This document shows, piece by piece, positions 23,085 to 30,487 of a stretch of DNA of 35,227 nt. The stretch covers positions 1 through 35,227 of the forward strand of contig JAOAIA010000005.1 of assembly GCA_026414955.1 (NCBI GenBank), read 5' to 3'. The DNA is from Candidatus Bipolaricaulota bacterium. GTDB lineage: Bacteria; Bipolaricaulota; Bipolaricaulia; RBG-16-55-9; DRXL01. The position numbers and the translations under genes are program-made. Each line of letters begins with the position of its first letter. Position 1 is the stretch's first letter. The notes beneath the pieces were generated by a model that worked only from the letters and a program-made list of their open reading frames with translations, searched no databases and was not told the origin of the DNA.

Positions 23085-23116
23085 GGGAAGGCGGGAGGGG
23101 TTGATCCCGCCTTCCC
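23085..23116. repeat. Perfect 12-base inverted repeat
   Basis: GGGAAGGCGGGA and TCCCGCCTTCCC flank an eight-base loop. No T-run follows on either strand, so it is a stem of unknown role, within the non-coding region. Confidence 0.8.
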
Positions 23117-23144
23117 GGGGAATGAGGTTAGCAACCACCGGCCA

Positions 23145-23173
23145 TAGGAGCGCCCCGGAGGAGGGTGCCCCTA
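23145..23173. repeat. GTAGGGGCxCCC-type palindrome
   Basis: TAGGAGCGCCCC pairs imperfectly with GGGTGCCCCTA around GGAGGA. It resembles a palindrome type common between genes in many bacteria; only one copy is in this window. Confidence 0.5.
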
Positions 23174-23528
23174 CGACCGCAGAAAGAACCCAGGTTTCCC
23201 TCGCCCGTGGGGACTCGAACCCCGGCCAAGTCCAGACTGGGGAAAAATCCGCGCCGAAGGAGGTTGGCAGGAGCGACGCGGCAAAACCCTGGTCTGTCGG
23301 GCCGTAAACCCGTGACCTTGGCTGGCACCATGCCACGGACTCTGCTCTGTCGGTTCTTCCTGTGAGCGATCATCGCTCGTGAGTTTACCCCCTCTCCCGC
23401 AGGAGCGAAAGGACCCCCGTCTACCCCTGCGTGAGATTTCGTCAGGTCTATGAGTATCCGGTGTCCCTGGGATCACCGGACAGGCTTCCCAGATAGTATA
23501 AACAAGCGAGGGTCCAAAAGAGATGACT

Positions 23529-23564
23529 CCGACGTGAAAATCCCGTGAAAGCCTTCTACGTCGG
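23529..23564 (-). terminator. Possible terminator after the response regulator gene
   Basis: CCGACGT and ACGTCGG form a 7-base stem around 22 bases, overlapping the last codons and stop of the response regulator gene. A TCTCTTTTGG tract follows on the minus strand. It is not a textbook terminator. Confidence 0.4.
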
Positions 23565-23987
23565 CGGGAGCTCCGAGACCTCCCAGTAGTCCAGCACTGT
23601 ATTGATAACTTTGATGAACTCCGTGGTGCTGGGGGGCTTCGGGATATACCCGCTCGCCCCGGAGTTATAAGCTTTGACAATGTCCTCCTCGCGCTTGGAG
23701 ACCGTGAGCACGATCACGGGGATTCTCTTGAGATGTGGGTCTTGGCGGATTTGCGCCAGGACGTCATGGCCGCTGAGCTTGGGCAGATTCAGGTCTAAGA
23801 AGATCAGATCGGGCCGGGGGGCATCGGCGAACTTCCCCTTCTTGCGCAGAAAGTCGAGCGCCTCCTGCCCGTCCTGCACCACAAACAGATCGCTCTGCAC
23901 GTTGCCCTTCTTCAGCGACCGCTCCGCGATCTTCACGTCGTCGGGGTTGTCCTCGACCAAGAGTATCTTGAGTTTTCTGTTGCGCAT
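23556..23987 (-). CDS. CheY-like response regulator, single receiver domain
   Basis: 143 residues. Acidic pair at D13/D16 region (LVEDNPDDV), phospho-acceptor D65 in LIFLDLNLPK, Thr in VIVLTVSKREED and Lys in YIPKPPSTTEF are all present, so the receiver is complete. There is no output domain; this short Rcp1-like form usually relays to another protein or controls its kinase. It starts eight bases after the histidine kinase stop, so the kinase is the likely phosphate donor. A TATACT-bearing non-coding region and a hairpin follow its stop. Confidence 0.95.
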   Translation of the reverse strand: MRNRKLKILLVEDNPDDVKIAERSLKKGNVQSDLFVVQDGQEALDFLRKKGKFADAPRPDLIFLDLNLPKLSGHDVLAQIRQDPHLKRIPVIVLTVSKREEDIVKAYNSGASGYIPKPPSTTEFIKVINTVLDYWEVSELPPT

Positions 23988-23995
23988 AGCTCACC

Positions 23996-25867
23996 TCAGT
24001 TTGCTCCTTGCATCGCCAGGACGACGGCTTCGCGCGCGCCGTTGGTGCTTGGCTCTCGCCCAGAAAACCTGGGATTGGGCAGGGTGAAGTAGAACGTGCT
24101 CCCCTCGCCAACTTTGGATTCGACCCAGATCTTCCCCCCGTACTCTTCGACGATGCGCTTGCAGATGGCCAGCCCCGCCCCGGTGCTCTCGTAGTCGTCC
24201 CCGCGCGGGTTGAGCCGCTCAAACAGCTCGAAGACTTTCTCTAAATATTGCTCTTCGATGCCGATGCCGTTGTCGCGCACGAAGAACTTATAGAACTCCC
24301 CTTGTTGTGTCCATCCGATCTCGATGCGCTTTTCGGGCTTATCGTTATACTTAATCGCGTTGGAGATGAGATTCCCAAAGAGTTCGACCATGCGCGTCCT
24401 ATTGGCGACAATGATGGGCATGGTCTTGGGCAACTGCAGCGAGACGTTCTCTAATCGCGATTTCATGTCTTCTTTGATCTGTTCAAAAACTTCGCTGAGA
24501 TAGACTTTCTCTAACGTCTCTTGCCGTGTCCCAATGCTGCTCAATCTTAAGAGATCGTCAATGAGGTTGCGCATCCGCAAGCTCGATCTGTTGATTCTCT
24601 GCAGATAGTCCCGCGCGTCGTCGTCGAGCTTATCGGCGTAATCTTCAAGCAGATACTGGCTGAACGCGGCCATCGTCCGTAATGGCTCTTTGAGGTCGTG
24701 GGAGACGACGTGGGTGAACTCTTCTAATTGGCGATTCTTCTCTTCCAAGCGTTTGGTCTTCTCGTGCAGGCTCTGCTCCAGGCGTCGCTTCTCCGTGACG
24801 TCAATGAAGTGATCAATCCGCCCGCCCTTGTAGCGTTCTGTAGAGACGGGGATGCTGCGATATTCTAATATGCGCTCAGTCCCGTTGGTCTGCACGGTGA
24901 AGAAGAACGGCTCCGACGCGCCGGTGACGACCCGCTCAAAATCCTCGGGCTGTGTCAAGGCCCGCTTGGCCCTTATGAGTGCGCGGCGCACTTCTCGGCC
25001 GACCATCTCATCTCGGTCGAGATCGAAAAATTTCTCTAACGTGCAATTGGCCCAGATGACCCGTTGATCTTTATCCAAGAGCAGAATCCCGGTATCGAGC
25101 GTGTCAATGGCGTCTTCGATGAGATAGCGATAGCGTGCTTGGGCCTCGCGGACTTTGTTTTCTAACTCCGCCAGGGCCGTCAGATCGCGCATCTCCAGCA
25201 CCAAGCGCGCCTGGCGCGTCTGGTCTAAACGCACGATCTTCAGCTCGACGGGGATCACTTCCTTGCGTTGGGAGATCGTGCGCAGTTTTGTCGGGCCGGC
25301 CTCGCCGCGCAGCGCCGCGCGATGCAACTCCTCGCGAAAGCGCACTTGATCGTCAGGATGAATAAACTCCCAGACGCGCCGCGGAGAGCCGAACGCTTCG
25401 ACAGCACGGTCATTGCTCTCCCACACTTGCCCCTCGGCATCTATAATGCTCGTCATGTTGAGCGAGCGCTTGAAGATCTGGTGCTCTTCTGGTCTTCTTC
25501 TCTTATGAGGCAGGGAGGGATTCTTGAGCCGATGCCACAGCCCCACCCCTCCTGCGACTGTGAAATAGCAGACCCCGGCAACGACGAGCATCTTGTCGGG
25601 GACAAAGGGAACGGAACAGAGCAGACTCGCGACGGCACTGCACACCCCTCCTAGAAGCCCGAAGAACCAACTACTGAGAAGCACGGGCAGGCCCAGCATC
25701 GTCAGCACCTCAACCCCCTGATAGTCCCTCAGCCCCAATAAGAAAAAGACCGCCGCGGCATACAGAACGAGGATCACCGCTACACGTATGAACCCGCTCA
25801 TGGTCTGGTATGGGGCGCGATCCCCTTGTGTGAGTCTACTTCCCAAGGGGCATCCCCAAAAGGACAT
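23996..25867 (-). CDS. Membrane-bound PAS histidine kinase
   Basis: 623 residues. An N-terminal membrane region (about residues 26-115, four or more segments) is followed by two PAS domains (about 130-230 and 245-355), a coiled-coil (361-383), the HisKA dimerisation helix with H390 in THVVSHDLKEPLRTM, and an ATP-binding domain with N box LFGNLISNAIKYND, G1 RDNGIGIEEQ and G2 STGAGLAIC. The start at 25867 is preferred over an upstream TTG because GGGGAAGGGA directly precedes it. It follows the Crp-like gene by 31 bases and precedes the response regulator by eight, forming one operon. The signal is unknown; PAS domains without a cofactor signature cannot be assigned. Confidence 0.95.
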   Translation of the reverse strand: MSFWGCPLGSRLTQGDRAPYQTMSGFIRVAVILVLYAAAVFFLLGLRDYQGVEVLTMLGLPVLLSSWFFGLLGGVCSAVASLLCSVPFVPDKMLVVAGVCYFTVAGGVGLWHRLKNPSLPHKRRRPEEHQIFKRSLNMTSIIDAEGQVWESNDRAVEAFGSPRRVWEFIHPDDQVRFREELHRAALRGEAGPTKLRTISQRKEVIPVELKIVRLDQTRQARLVLEMRDLTALAELENKVREAQARYRYLIEDAIDTLDTGILLLDKDQRVIWANCTLEKFFDLDRDEMVGREVRRALIRAKRALTQPEDFERVVTGASEPFFFTVQTNGTERILEYRSIPVSTERYKGGRIDHFIDVTEKRRLEQSLHEKTKRLEEKNRQLEEFTHVVSHDLKEPLRTMAAFSQYLLEDYADKLDDDARDYLQRINRSSLRMRNLIDDLLRLSSIGTRQETLEKVYLSEVFEQIKEDMKSRLENVSLQLPKTMPIIVANRTRMVELFGNLISNAIKYNDKPEKRIEIGWTQQGEFYKFFVRDNGIGIEEQYLEKVFELFERLNPRGDDYESTGAGLAICKRIVEEYGGKIWVESKVGEGSTFYFTLPNPRFSGREPSTNGAREAVVLAMQGAN

Positions 25868-25898
25868 CTGTCCCTTCCCCAAGCGAAGGTTGACCCAG

Positions 25899-26573
25899 TT
25901 AGATAATTAAATTATCGCTCAGGCGGAAGGGGAATGGCTCGGCCATCGCTTCGAGAGACTTCTGGTCGAGCACGGTGACCTTGCGGTCGTCAACGGCGAT
26001 GACGCCGCGCTCTTCCAGTTCTCCAAGAGTGCGAATGGCCGTCTTGGAGCTGACCCCGGCCATCTCCGCCAGCTCGGTGCGCGACAGCTCGATCCCGCTC
26101 TCACCGAGCTTGAGAATAATCCGAGCGAGCCGCTCTTTCGAGCCGTTGTAGCTGCGTTCGGCCAGCTTGCACTGAAACGCCTTGAGCTCCTCGCTGAGCT
26201 TCTCGAAGAGCCGGAACGTGACCGGGGGATGGCGCGTGAGGAAATCAAAGAAGTCCCCGCGCTCGATGAACCCCACGACCCCCTTGTTGAGCGTCTTGGC
26301 ATAGGCGATGTGCACGCCCTTGTCGAAGAGCGTCGTCTCGCCGATGATCTCGCCGGGGCCGACCAATTTCAGAATTTGCTTCTTGCCGCCGAGCGTGCGC
26401 TTGACCAGCTTGACTTGCCCCTCAAAGATCAGATAGAAGCCGAACGCCGGTGCCCCTTCTTGGAAGATGATCTCGCCGCGCCCGTACTTGATCTTGCGGA
26501 CCTTGCTCTCCAACTCGCTCAGGTCTTTGGGGCCAAGGTCGGAAAAGATCTTGAAATCCTTGAGTTCAACCAT
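25899..26573 (-). CDS. Crp/Fnr-family transcription regulator
   Basis: 224 residues. A cNMP-binding-like domain (1-125: GEIIFQEGAPAFGFYLIFEGQVKLVKR, GPGEIIGETTLFDKG) and a dimer helix precede a winged helix (about 150-210: IELSRTELAEMAGVSSKTAIRTLGELEERGVI). The four N-terminal Cys of FNR are missing, so it is not an Fe-S sensor of that kind; whether it binds cAMP cannot be read. ATG 26573 is chosen over a frame-open GTG 12 bases up because GAGGGTGGT sits at the right spacing. A TTGACG-17-TATAAT promoter is just upstream. It heads the operon with the histidine kinase and response regulator. Confidence 0.95.
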   Translation of the reverse strand: MVELKDFKIFSDLGPKDLSELESKVRKIKYGRGEIIFQEGAPAFGFYLIFEGQVKLVKRTLGGKKQILKLVGPGEIIGETTLFDKGVHIAYAKTLNKGVVGFIERGDFFDFLTRHPPVTFRLFEKLSEELKAFQCKLAERSYNGSKERLARIILKLGESGIELSRTELAEMAGVSSKTAIRTLGELEERGVIAVDDRKVTVLDQKSLEAMAEPFPFRLSDNLII

Positions 26574-26649
26574 CCCTCTCACCACCCTCAGTTACTGTGT
26601 ATTCGTGCGCATGGCGTTGAAAACCCTTTCCCGTTTCGAGGGTGCTCTC

Positions 26650-26678
26650 ATTATAAGCGAGCCCCCCGCGCTCGTCAA
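26650..26678 (-). promoter_or_regulatory. Promoter of the Crp / histidine kinase / response regulator operon
   Basis: TTGACG (26678-26673) and TATAAT (26655-26650) on the minus strand are 17 bases apart, a near-perfect housekeeping promoter. Its -35 overlaps the end of the Lrp-type gene. Confidence 0.8.
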
Positions 26679-27157
26679 TGCCCCGGTGCCCCTGCTTCGA
26701 CTTCGATAGGAGCTGCCCCTACGGCCGCCTCTTCTTTGGCGACCGAGAGCACGATGCTCGTGTTCGTCCGCTCGATGGCCGGATGGCTCAGGAGCCTCTT
26801 GATCTCGGCATTCATGCTCTCTTGGTCGCGGAACTTGCCGATCACTAAGATGTCGAACTCCCCGGTGATCTCGTAGACGTGTGTCAAGTGCTCATCGTTC
26901 TGCTGAAGCTCAGCGACGAGCTTGGGGATCTGGTTGCCGCGCGCTTTGATGAGTGTCACCGTGGTGATGGGGTAGCCGAGCTTGGCGTAGTCCACCAACG
27001 CTTTATACCCGCGGATCACCCCTTGCGACTCCAGCTCGCGCAGCCGATGCCCCACGGTCGTCGTGGAGACACGGAGTTGCCGGGCCAACTCCCGCAGTTT
27101 CGCTCGCCCATCCCTCTGGAGATACTCGACAATGCGCCGATCCAAATCTTTGTACAT
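26675..27157 (-). CDS. Lrp/AsnC-family transcription regulator
   Basis: 160 residues. DLDRRIVEYLQRDGRAKLRELARQLRVSTTTVGHRLRELESQGVIRGY (5-51) is the N-terminal winged helix-turn-helix, followed by the RAM (ACT-like) ligand and dimer domain (about 60-135). Some Lrp-family proteins respond to amino acids. It is divergent from panB with 134 bases between, so it could control pantothenate synthesis, but no operator was proven. A promoter TTGCAC-18-TAGAAT lies about 50 bases before its start. The last 20 residues are an Ala/Glu-rich tail not typical of the family. Its stop overlaps the crp-like -35 region. Confidence 0.95.
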   Translation of the reverse strand: MYKDLDRRIVEYLQRDGRAKLRELARQLRVSTTTVGHRLRELESQGVIRGYKALVDYAKLGYPITTVTLIKARGNQIPKLVAELQQNDEHLTHVYEITGEFDILVIGKFRDQESMNAEIKRLLSHPAIERTNTSIVLSVAKEEAAVGAAPIEVEAGAPGH

Positions 27158-27206
27158 AGGGCCCTACCGCCGCCTCCGGCAGAGGGGACGGACTCCATTA
27201 CCCCAG

Positions 27207-27236
27207 ATTCTATCACCTTGAGGCCCCCTCGTGCAA
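27207..27236 (-). promoter_or_regulatory. Promoter of the Lrp-type gene
   Basis: TTGCAC (27236-27231) and TAGAAT (27212-27207) on the minus strand are 18 bases apart, back to back with the panB promoter. The 134-base divergent region also has GAGGC motifs on both strands. Confidence 0.65.
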
Positions 27237-27248
27237 CCTGGAGGCACC

Positions 27249-27277
27249 TTGACGCCATGCGCCGCTCGTGTTATGAT
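27249..27277 (+). promoter_or_regulatory. Promoter of panB
   Basis: TTGACG (27249-27254) and TATGAT (27272-27277) are 17 bases apart. The ATG at 27292 follows the -10 by 14 bases and has no Shine-Dalgarno site, so the leader would be very short. Confidence 0.8.
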
Positions 27278-27291
27278 CTGAACGATTCTCT

Positions 27292-28182
27292 ATGAGCGAC
27301 AAGGTCACGATCCCTGGCCTGCGCGCCATGAAAGAAGCTGGCGAGAAGATCGCCATGCTCACGGCCTATGACTGGCCCACGGCGCTGCTTCTGGATCGTG
27401 CCGGGATTGATGTGCTCTTAGTGGGCGACTCCGTGGGCAATAATCTCTTGGGCTACCCCGATACGATCCCCGTGACGATGGACGAGATGATCCATCATAC
27501 CAGAGCTGTGCGGCGCGGGGTCAAGCGCGCTTTACTCGTCGGCGATATGCCGTTTATGTCGTATCAAATATCGGCTGAACAAGCTCTCGCCAACGCGGGG
27601 CGTTTTCTCAAAGAAGGGGGCGCCGAAGCTGTGAAGCTGGAGGGCGGGGCCGAGATGGCCGATATTATCAGTCTTTTAGTGCGCCGTGGCATCCCCGTGA
27701 TGGGCCACATCGGGCTGACGCCCCAGCGCGCGGCCCAGCTTGGCGGCCTGAAAGTCCAAGGGCGCGACGAAGAGACCGCGCACAAGCTCCTCAACGACGC
27801 GAAAATCCTAGAAGAAGCCGGGGTTTTCTCGCTCGTGCTCGAGGCCGTCCCGTGGGCGTTGGCAAAACTCATTACTGAGCGCGTGAGAATCCCAACTATT
27901 GGGATCGGGGCCGGGCCGTATTGTGATGGGCAAGTGCTCGTCGTTACAGATATGATCGGCTTTTCGTTGGGGATCTCGCCCAAATTCTCCAAACGCTACG
28001 CCCATATAGCTGAAGAGATCGAGCGCGCTGCCAGAGAATACCTTCACGAGGTGAAGGCCGGAAAATTCCCCACCGTCGAAGAGCACAGTTTTAAGATCAG
28101 CGAGGAAGTCCTGAAGAAGCTCCAGAAGCCGGACGCTGAAGCATTCGGCTCAGCCGAGAGAAGCCCGCTGAAAGGGGGCTAG
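27292..28182 (+). CDS. panB: 3-methyl-2-oxobutanoate hydroxymethyltransferase (ketopantoate hydroxymethyltransferase)
   Basis: 296 residues, slightly long for the family (about 265-280). PanB adds a one-carbon unit from methylene-tetrahydrofolate to 2-oxoisovalerate, the first pantothenate step. LTAYDWPTALLLDRAGIDVLLVGDSVGNN, GDMPFMSYQ, KLEGG, GHIGLTPQ, EAVPWALA and GIGAGPYCDGQVLV are all present, including the metal-binding Asp residues and Glu. The last 16 residues (about 281-296, GSAERSPLKGG end) are translated from a composite palindromic repeat that also supplies the TAG stop. It is followed by panE after the repeat. The start codon has no ribosome-binding site. Confidence 0.97.
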   Translation: MSDKVTIPGLRAMKEAGEKIAMLTAYDWPTALLLDRAGIDVLLVGDSVGNNLLGYPDTIPVTMDEMIHHTRAVRRGVKRALLVGDMPFMSYQISAEQALANAGRFLKEGGAEAVKLEGGAEMADIISLLVRRGIPVMGHIGLTPQRAAQLGGLKVQGRDEETAHKLLNDAKILEEAGVFSLVLEAVPWALAKLITERVRIPTIGIGAGPYCDGQVLVVTDMIGFSLGISPKFSKRYAHIAEEIERAAREYLHEVKAGKFPTVEEHSFKISEEVLKKLQKPDAEAFGSAERSPLKGG

Positions 28183-28236
28183 CGTGCTGCAGCACGCTTT
28201 CATCTACTAAGCCGGAGACTTCAGTCGCCGGCTCTT
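28137..28236. repeat. Composite palindromic repeat, copy 3 (panB 3' end and panB-panE gap)
   Basis: Read on the complement it runs AGCCGGCGACTGAAGTC, CCGGCTTAGTAGATGAAAGCGTGCTGCAGCACGCTAG, then CCCCCTTTCAGCGGGCTTC, in the same order as the copy at 10729. It encodes the panB C-terminal tail and stop and ends 12 bases before panE. Confidence 0.88.
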
Positions 28237-28247
28237 AGAAGACAGCC

Positions 28248-29174
28248 ATGAGAATCTATATCGTTGGCGCGGGAGCGTTGGGGAGTCTCTTTGGGGGCTT
28301 GCTGGCGCGTGCTGGCGCGCACGTCTGTTTGTATAATCCCTCAAACGTCGAGCACATCCGAGTGATTCAAAGCGCCGGCTTAGCCATCGAGCGCGACGGC
28401 TCTTCCCTGAAGATCACCGTCGAGGCGACGACGACTCCCGACGCCCTCGCAGAGGCCGATCTTGTGGGGATCTTTGTCAAAGCGCACCAGACGGCGCGCG
28501 CTATGGAGCAGATCGCCCCAAAGCTTAATCCGCGCTCGTGGGTGCTCAGCTTACAGAACGGGGTCGGCATGGAGAGCGAGATTTTAAGATTTGTGTCGGG
28601 CGAGAGATTCCTGCGCGGGGTTACTGCCCAAGGGGCGACGCTGGTGGGGCCTGGGCGGGTGCGCTGGGCTGGTGTCGGTCTCACCCGATTGGGTCGCTGG
28701 GAAGGCCCGATCACCTCGGAGATCGAAGCGATCCTCGCGCTCTTGCGCCGCGCCGAGATCGAAACCGAATACTCTGGCGAGATCGAGCGTCTGCTCTGGG
28801 AGAAGATCATCATCAACTGCGCGATCAATCCCCTGACGGCGCTTTGCGATCAGCCCAACGGCGTGATCGTGCATGACGCTGAGCTTCGGGAGGTCGCTGG
28901 GGCTGTCGCTTGTGAGGCGCTGCGCGTCGCCCGTGCACATGGGGTCACGTTGACAGATTCTGAAGCTGTCGAGCGCGTCGAGACGGTCGCGTGCAGAACT
29001 GCTCAAAATATTTCGAGTATGCTGCAAGATGTGCGGCGTGGCCGCCCCACGGAGATTGATTATATTAATGGGGCTGTGGTGCGTGAAGGGCGAAGATTGC
29101 AAATACCAACACCGTTGAATCTGTTGTTGACTCGGTTGATTGCCGCGGGCCGGATGCTGGAGCATCCGGCTTAA
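28248..29174 (+). CDS. panE: 2-dehydropantoate 2-reductase
   Basis: 308 residues, normal length. The NADPH site is GAGALG at 7-12, the mid region has VKAHQT and LQNGVG, and the C-terminal domain holds the catalytic Lys in LLWEKIIINCAINPLTAL and the TEIDYINGAVV segment. It reduces ketopantoate to pantoate, the step after PanB. The gene is 66 bases after panB, across a palindromic repeat, and continues into tig with a short gap, so panB-panE-tig-clpP could be co-transcribed in part. No strong Shine-Dalgarno site precedes the ATG (AGAAGA only). Confidence 0.97.
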   Translation: MRIYIVGAGALGSLFGGLLARAGAHVCLYNPSNVEHIRVIQSAGLAIERDGSSLKITVEATTTPDALAEADLVGIFVKAHQTARAMEQIAPKLNPRSWVLSLQNGVGMESEILRFVSGERFLRGVTAQGATLVGPGRVRWAGVGLTRLGRWEGPITSEIEAILALLRRAEIETEYSGEIERLLWEKIIINCAINPLTALCDQPNGVIVHDAELREVAGAVACEALRVARAHGVTLTDSEAVERVETVACRTAQNISSMLQDVRRGRPTEIDYINGAVVREGRRLQIPTPLNLLLTRLIAAGRMLEHPA

Positions 29175-29196
29175 TCCACTCAGTGAAAGGAGCGCC

Positions 29197-30372
29197 GTGA
29201 AAGCCACCAAAGAATCCAAAAGCCCAACGCAAGTCGTCGTGCGCGTGGAGATCCCCGCCGCGACGGTGCGCCGCAAGATAGACGAACTCTTCCGTCACGC
29301 CAGCCGCGAGATCCACCTCCCCGGCTTTCGGCCGGGGCACGTCCCGCGCGCCGTGCTCGAAGCCCGCTTCGGCAAAGACTTTCTCAATGAAGATGCCCAA
29401 GCCGCGCTGATCGAAGAGTATCTCCCCCAGGCGTTCCAACAATTACAGCTCCGTCCGATCAGCCCGCCCCAGACCAAGCCGGGAGAGTTCGACCCCCAGA
29501 AAGATTTCATATTCGAAGCCGAGATCGAGGTCCTCCCCGACGTCACGGTGAAGGAGTACACGGGGATCGAAGTTCAAGATATTCCCGTCCAGCCGGTGCC
29601 AGACTCCGACATAGACGCGGTGCTGGAGCGCCTGCGCGTTGACCACGCGACGCTCATCCCCAAAGCCGGTGAGAAGAGCGCCCTCGTCGAAGCGGGGGAC
29701 ATCGTCGAGGTGAAGATCGCGGGCGAAGACCAGATACGCGAATGGCAGGCTACCCCTGGCGAACTCACCGAGAAGCTCATCGGCCACACAGTCGGCCAGA
29801 CCCTCTCGCTCACCGTGGGCGAGCAGCGCCTAGAGTTGCGCATTGAGAGCGTCAAAGTCTTAGAGAAGCCCGATCTCGACGAGTTAGCTAAGACCCTGAA
29901 CCACGAGAGCATCGCGGCCTTGCGCAAGAAAATTCGCGAGGAACTCGAGGAGAGCCGCGCCCACCGGCGCGAGCGTGAACTCAAGCTCAAGATATTGGAC
30001 ACGATTGTCGCGCAGACGGCTATAGAACTTCCTGCGCGGTTTGTCGAGCACCTTGTCACCCAAGAGCTGGAGCACCGGCAAGAGCAGGGGTTGCCGGAGC
30101 CGTCTGCCGAGGACGTGAAGAAGCTCAAAGAGTCCGTCGAGCGGCGCGTGAAGCGCGAGCTTGTTCTCGAAGCGATCAAGAAGCAAGAGCATCTCGCCCT
30201 CAGCGACGCGGATTTCGAGAAGCTCTTAGAAGAAGAGGCGCAAAAGCGCCAGATGAAGCCCATCAAACTTCGGGCGCTGCTGGAGCGCGAAGGGCGACTC
30301 CAGAGCTTCCGCTCGGAGCTGGAGGACGAGCGCGTCTTGCAATTTCTCTATGAAAGAGCGAAAATTACCTAG
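29197..30372 (+). CDS. tig: Trigger factor
   Basis: 391 residues against about 430 in E. coli. The ribosome-binding signature GFRPGHVP lies at 43-50, with the N-domain to about residue 125. The PPIase (FKBP-like) domain at about 130-205 is only some 60-70 residues and the IPGFE-type active-site segment is missing; GDIVEVKIAGED, ATPGELTEKLIGHTVGQ and the closing KVLEKPDLDELAK are what remains. The C-terminal helical arm follows. So the chaperone part is intact but prolyl isomerase activity is doubtful. The start is a GTG with AAAGGAGC; a frame-open ATG 57 bases upstream overlaps the end of panE and is rejected. Its TAG stop is completed by a repeat. It precedes clpP, the standard pairing. Confidence 0.95.
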   Translation: MKATKESKSPTQVVVRVEIPAATVRRKIDELFRHASREIHLPGFRPGHVPRAVLEARFGKDFLNEDAQAALIEEYLPQAFQQLQLRPISPPQTKPGEFDPQKDFIFEAEIEVLPDVTVKEYTGIEVQDIPVQPVPDSDIDAVLERLRVDHATLIPKAGEKSALVEAGDIVEVKIAGEDQIREWQATPGELTEKLIGHTVGQTLSLTVGEQRLELRIESVKVLEKPDLDELAKTLNHESIAALRKKIREELEESRAHRRERELKLKILDTIVAQTAIELPARFVEHLVTQELEHRQEQGLPEPSAEDVKKLKESVERRVKRELVLEAIKKQEHLALSDADFEKLLEEEAQKRQMKPIKLRALLEREGRLQSFRSELEDERVLQFLYERAKIT

Positions 30373-30458
30373 AATCACGGAAAGCACAGAAATAGACACA
30401 GAAGGCACGGACAGCTGTTTTCCGTGATCTCCGTGCTCTTCCGCGCCTTCCGTGATTC
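30372..30458. repeat. GAATCACGG-type palindromic repeat, copy 4
   Basis: It begins with the G of the trigger factor TAG stop (ACCTAGAATCACGG) and ends CCTTCCGTGATTC. Right and left ends pair over about 12-16 bases around a 50-base centre. It fills the tig-clpP gap down to the clpP ribosome-binding site. Confidence 0.88.
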
Positions 30459-30487
30459 AAATCTACAGAAGGAGCCGTGAAATCACC

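Larger units (their letters stand above)
23026..23500 (-). other. Structured non-coding region, possible unannotated RNA
   Basis: About 480 bases hold no supported protein gene; the open frames are Arg/Pro/Gly-rich by composition and match nothing recognised. On the minus strand a TATACT (23500-23495) is followed by a stem TCCGGTG/CACCGGA (23457-23480), a palindrome GAGCGATCATCGCTC (23364-23378), an internal GGGGTTCGAGTCCCC (T-arm-like), an imperfect stem (23145-23173) and a perfect 12-base stem (23085-23116). This could be a structured RNA, a long leader or a cluster of palindromes. tmRNA, RNase P and SRP RNA cores were looked for by eye and not found. The 23026-23044 end resembles a widespread GGAGCGGAGCGAAGGGTC intergenic repeat. 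Confidence 0.35.

Noticed and set aside
23205..23230. tRNA or tmRNA end, from the T-arm-like GGGGTTCGAGTCCCC on the minus strand
   Set aside because: No matching acceptor stem, D-arm or CCA could be found, and no tmRNA tag frame is visible; kept only as part of the structured region.
23022..23373. Open frames of 66-104 codons in the non-coding region
   Set aside because: They overlap in several frames, are Arg/Pro/Gly-rich from base composition, lack ribosome-binding sites and match nothing recognised.
23026..23500. RNase P or SRP RNA
   Set aside because: The conserved GAGGAAAGTCC, ACAGAA and AACCCGGCTTA-type elements of RNase P and the SRP tetraloop motif were not found on either strand.
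29140..29196. Longer trigger factor start at the upstream ATG
   Set aside because: It overlaps the panE end and lacks a ribosome-binding site; the GTG at 29197 has AAAGGAGC.
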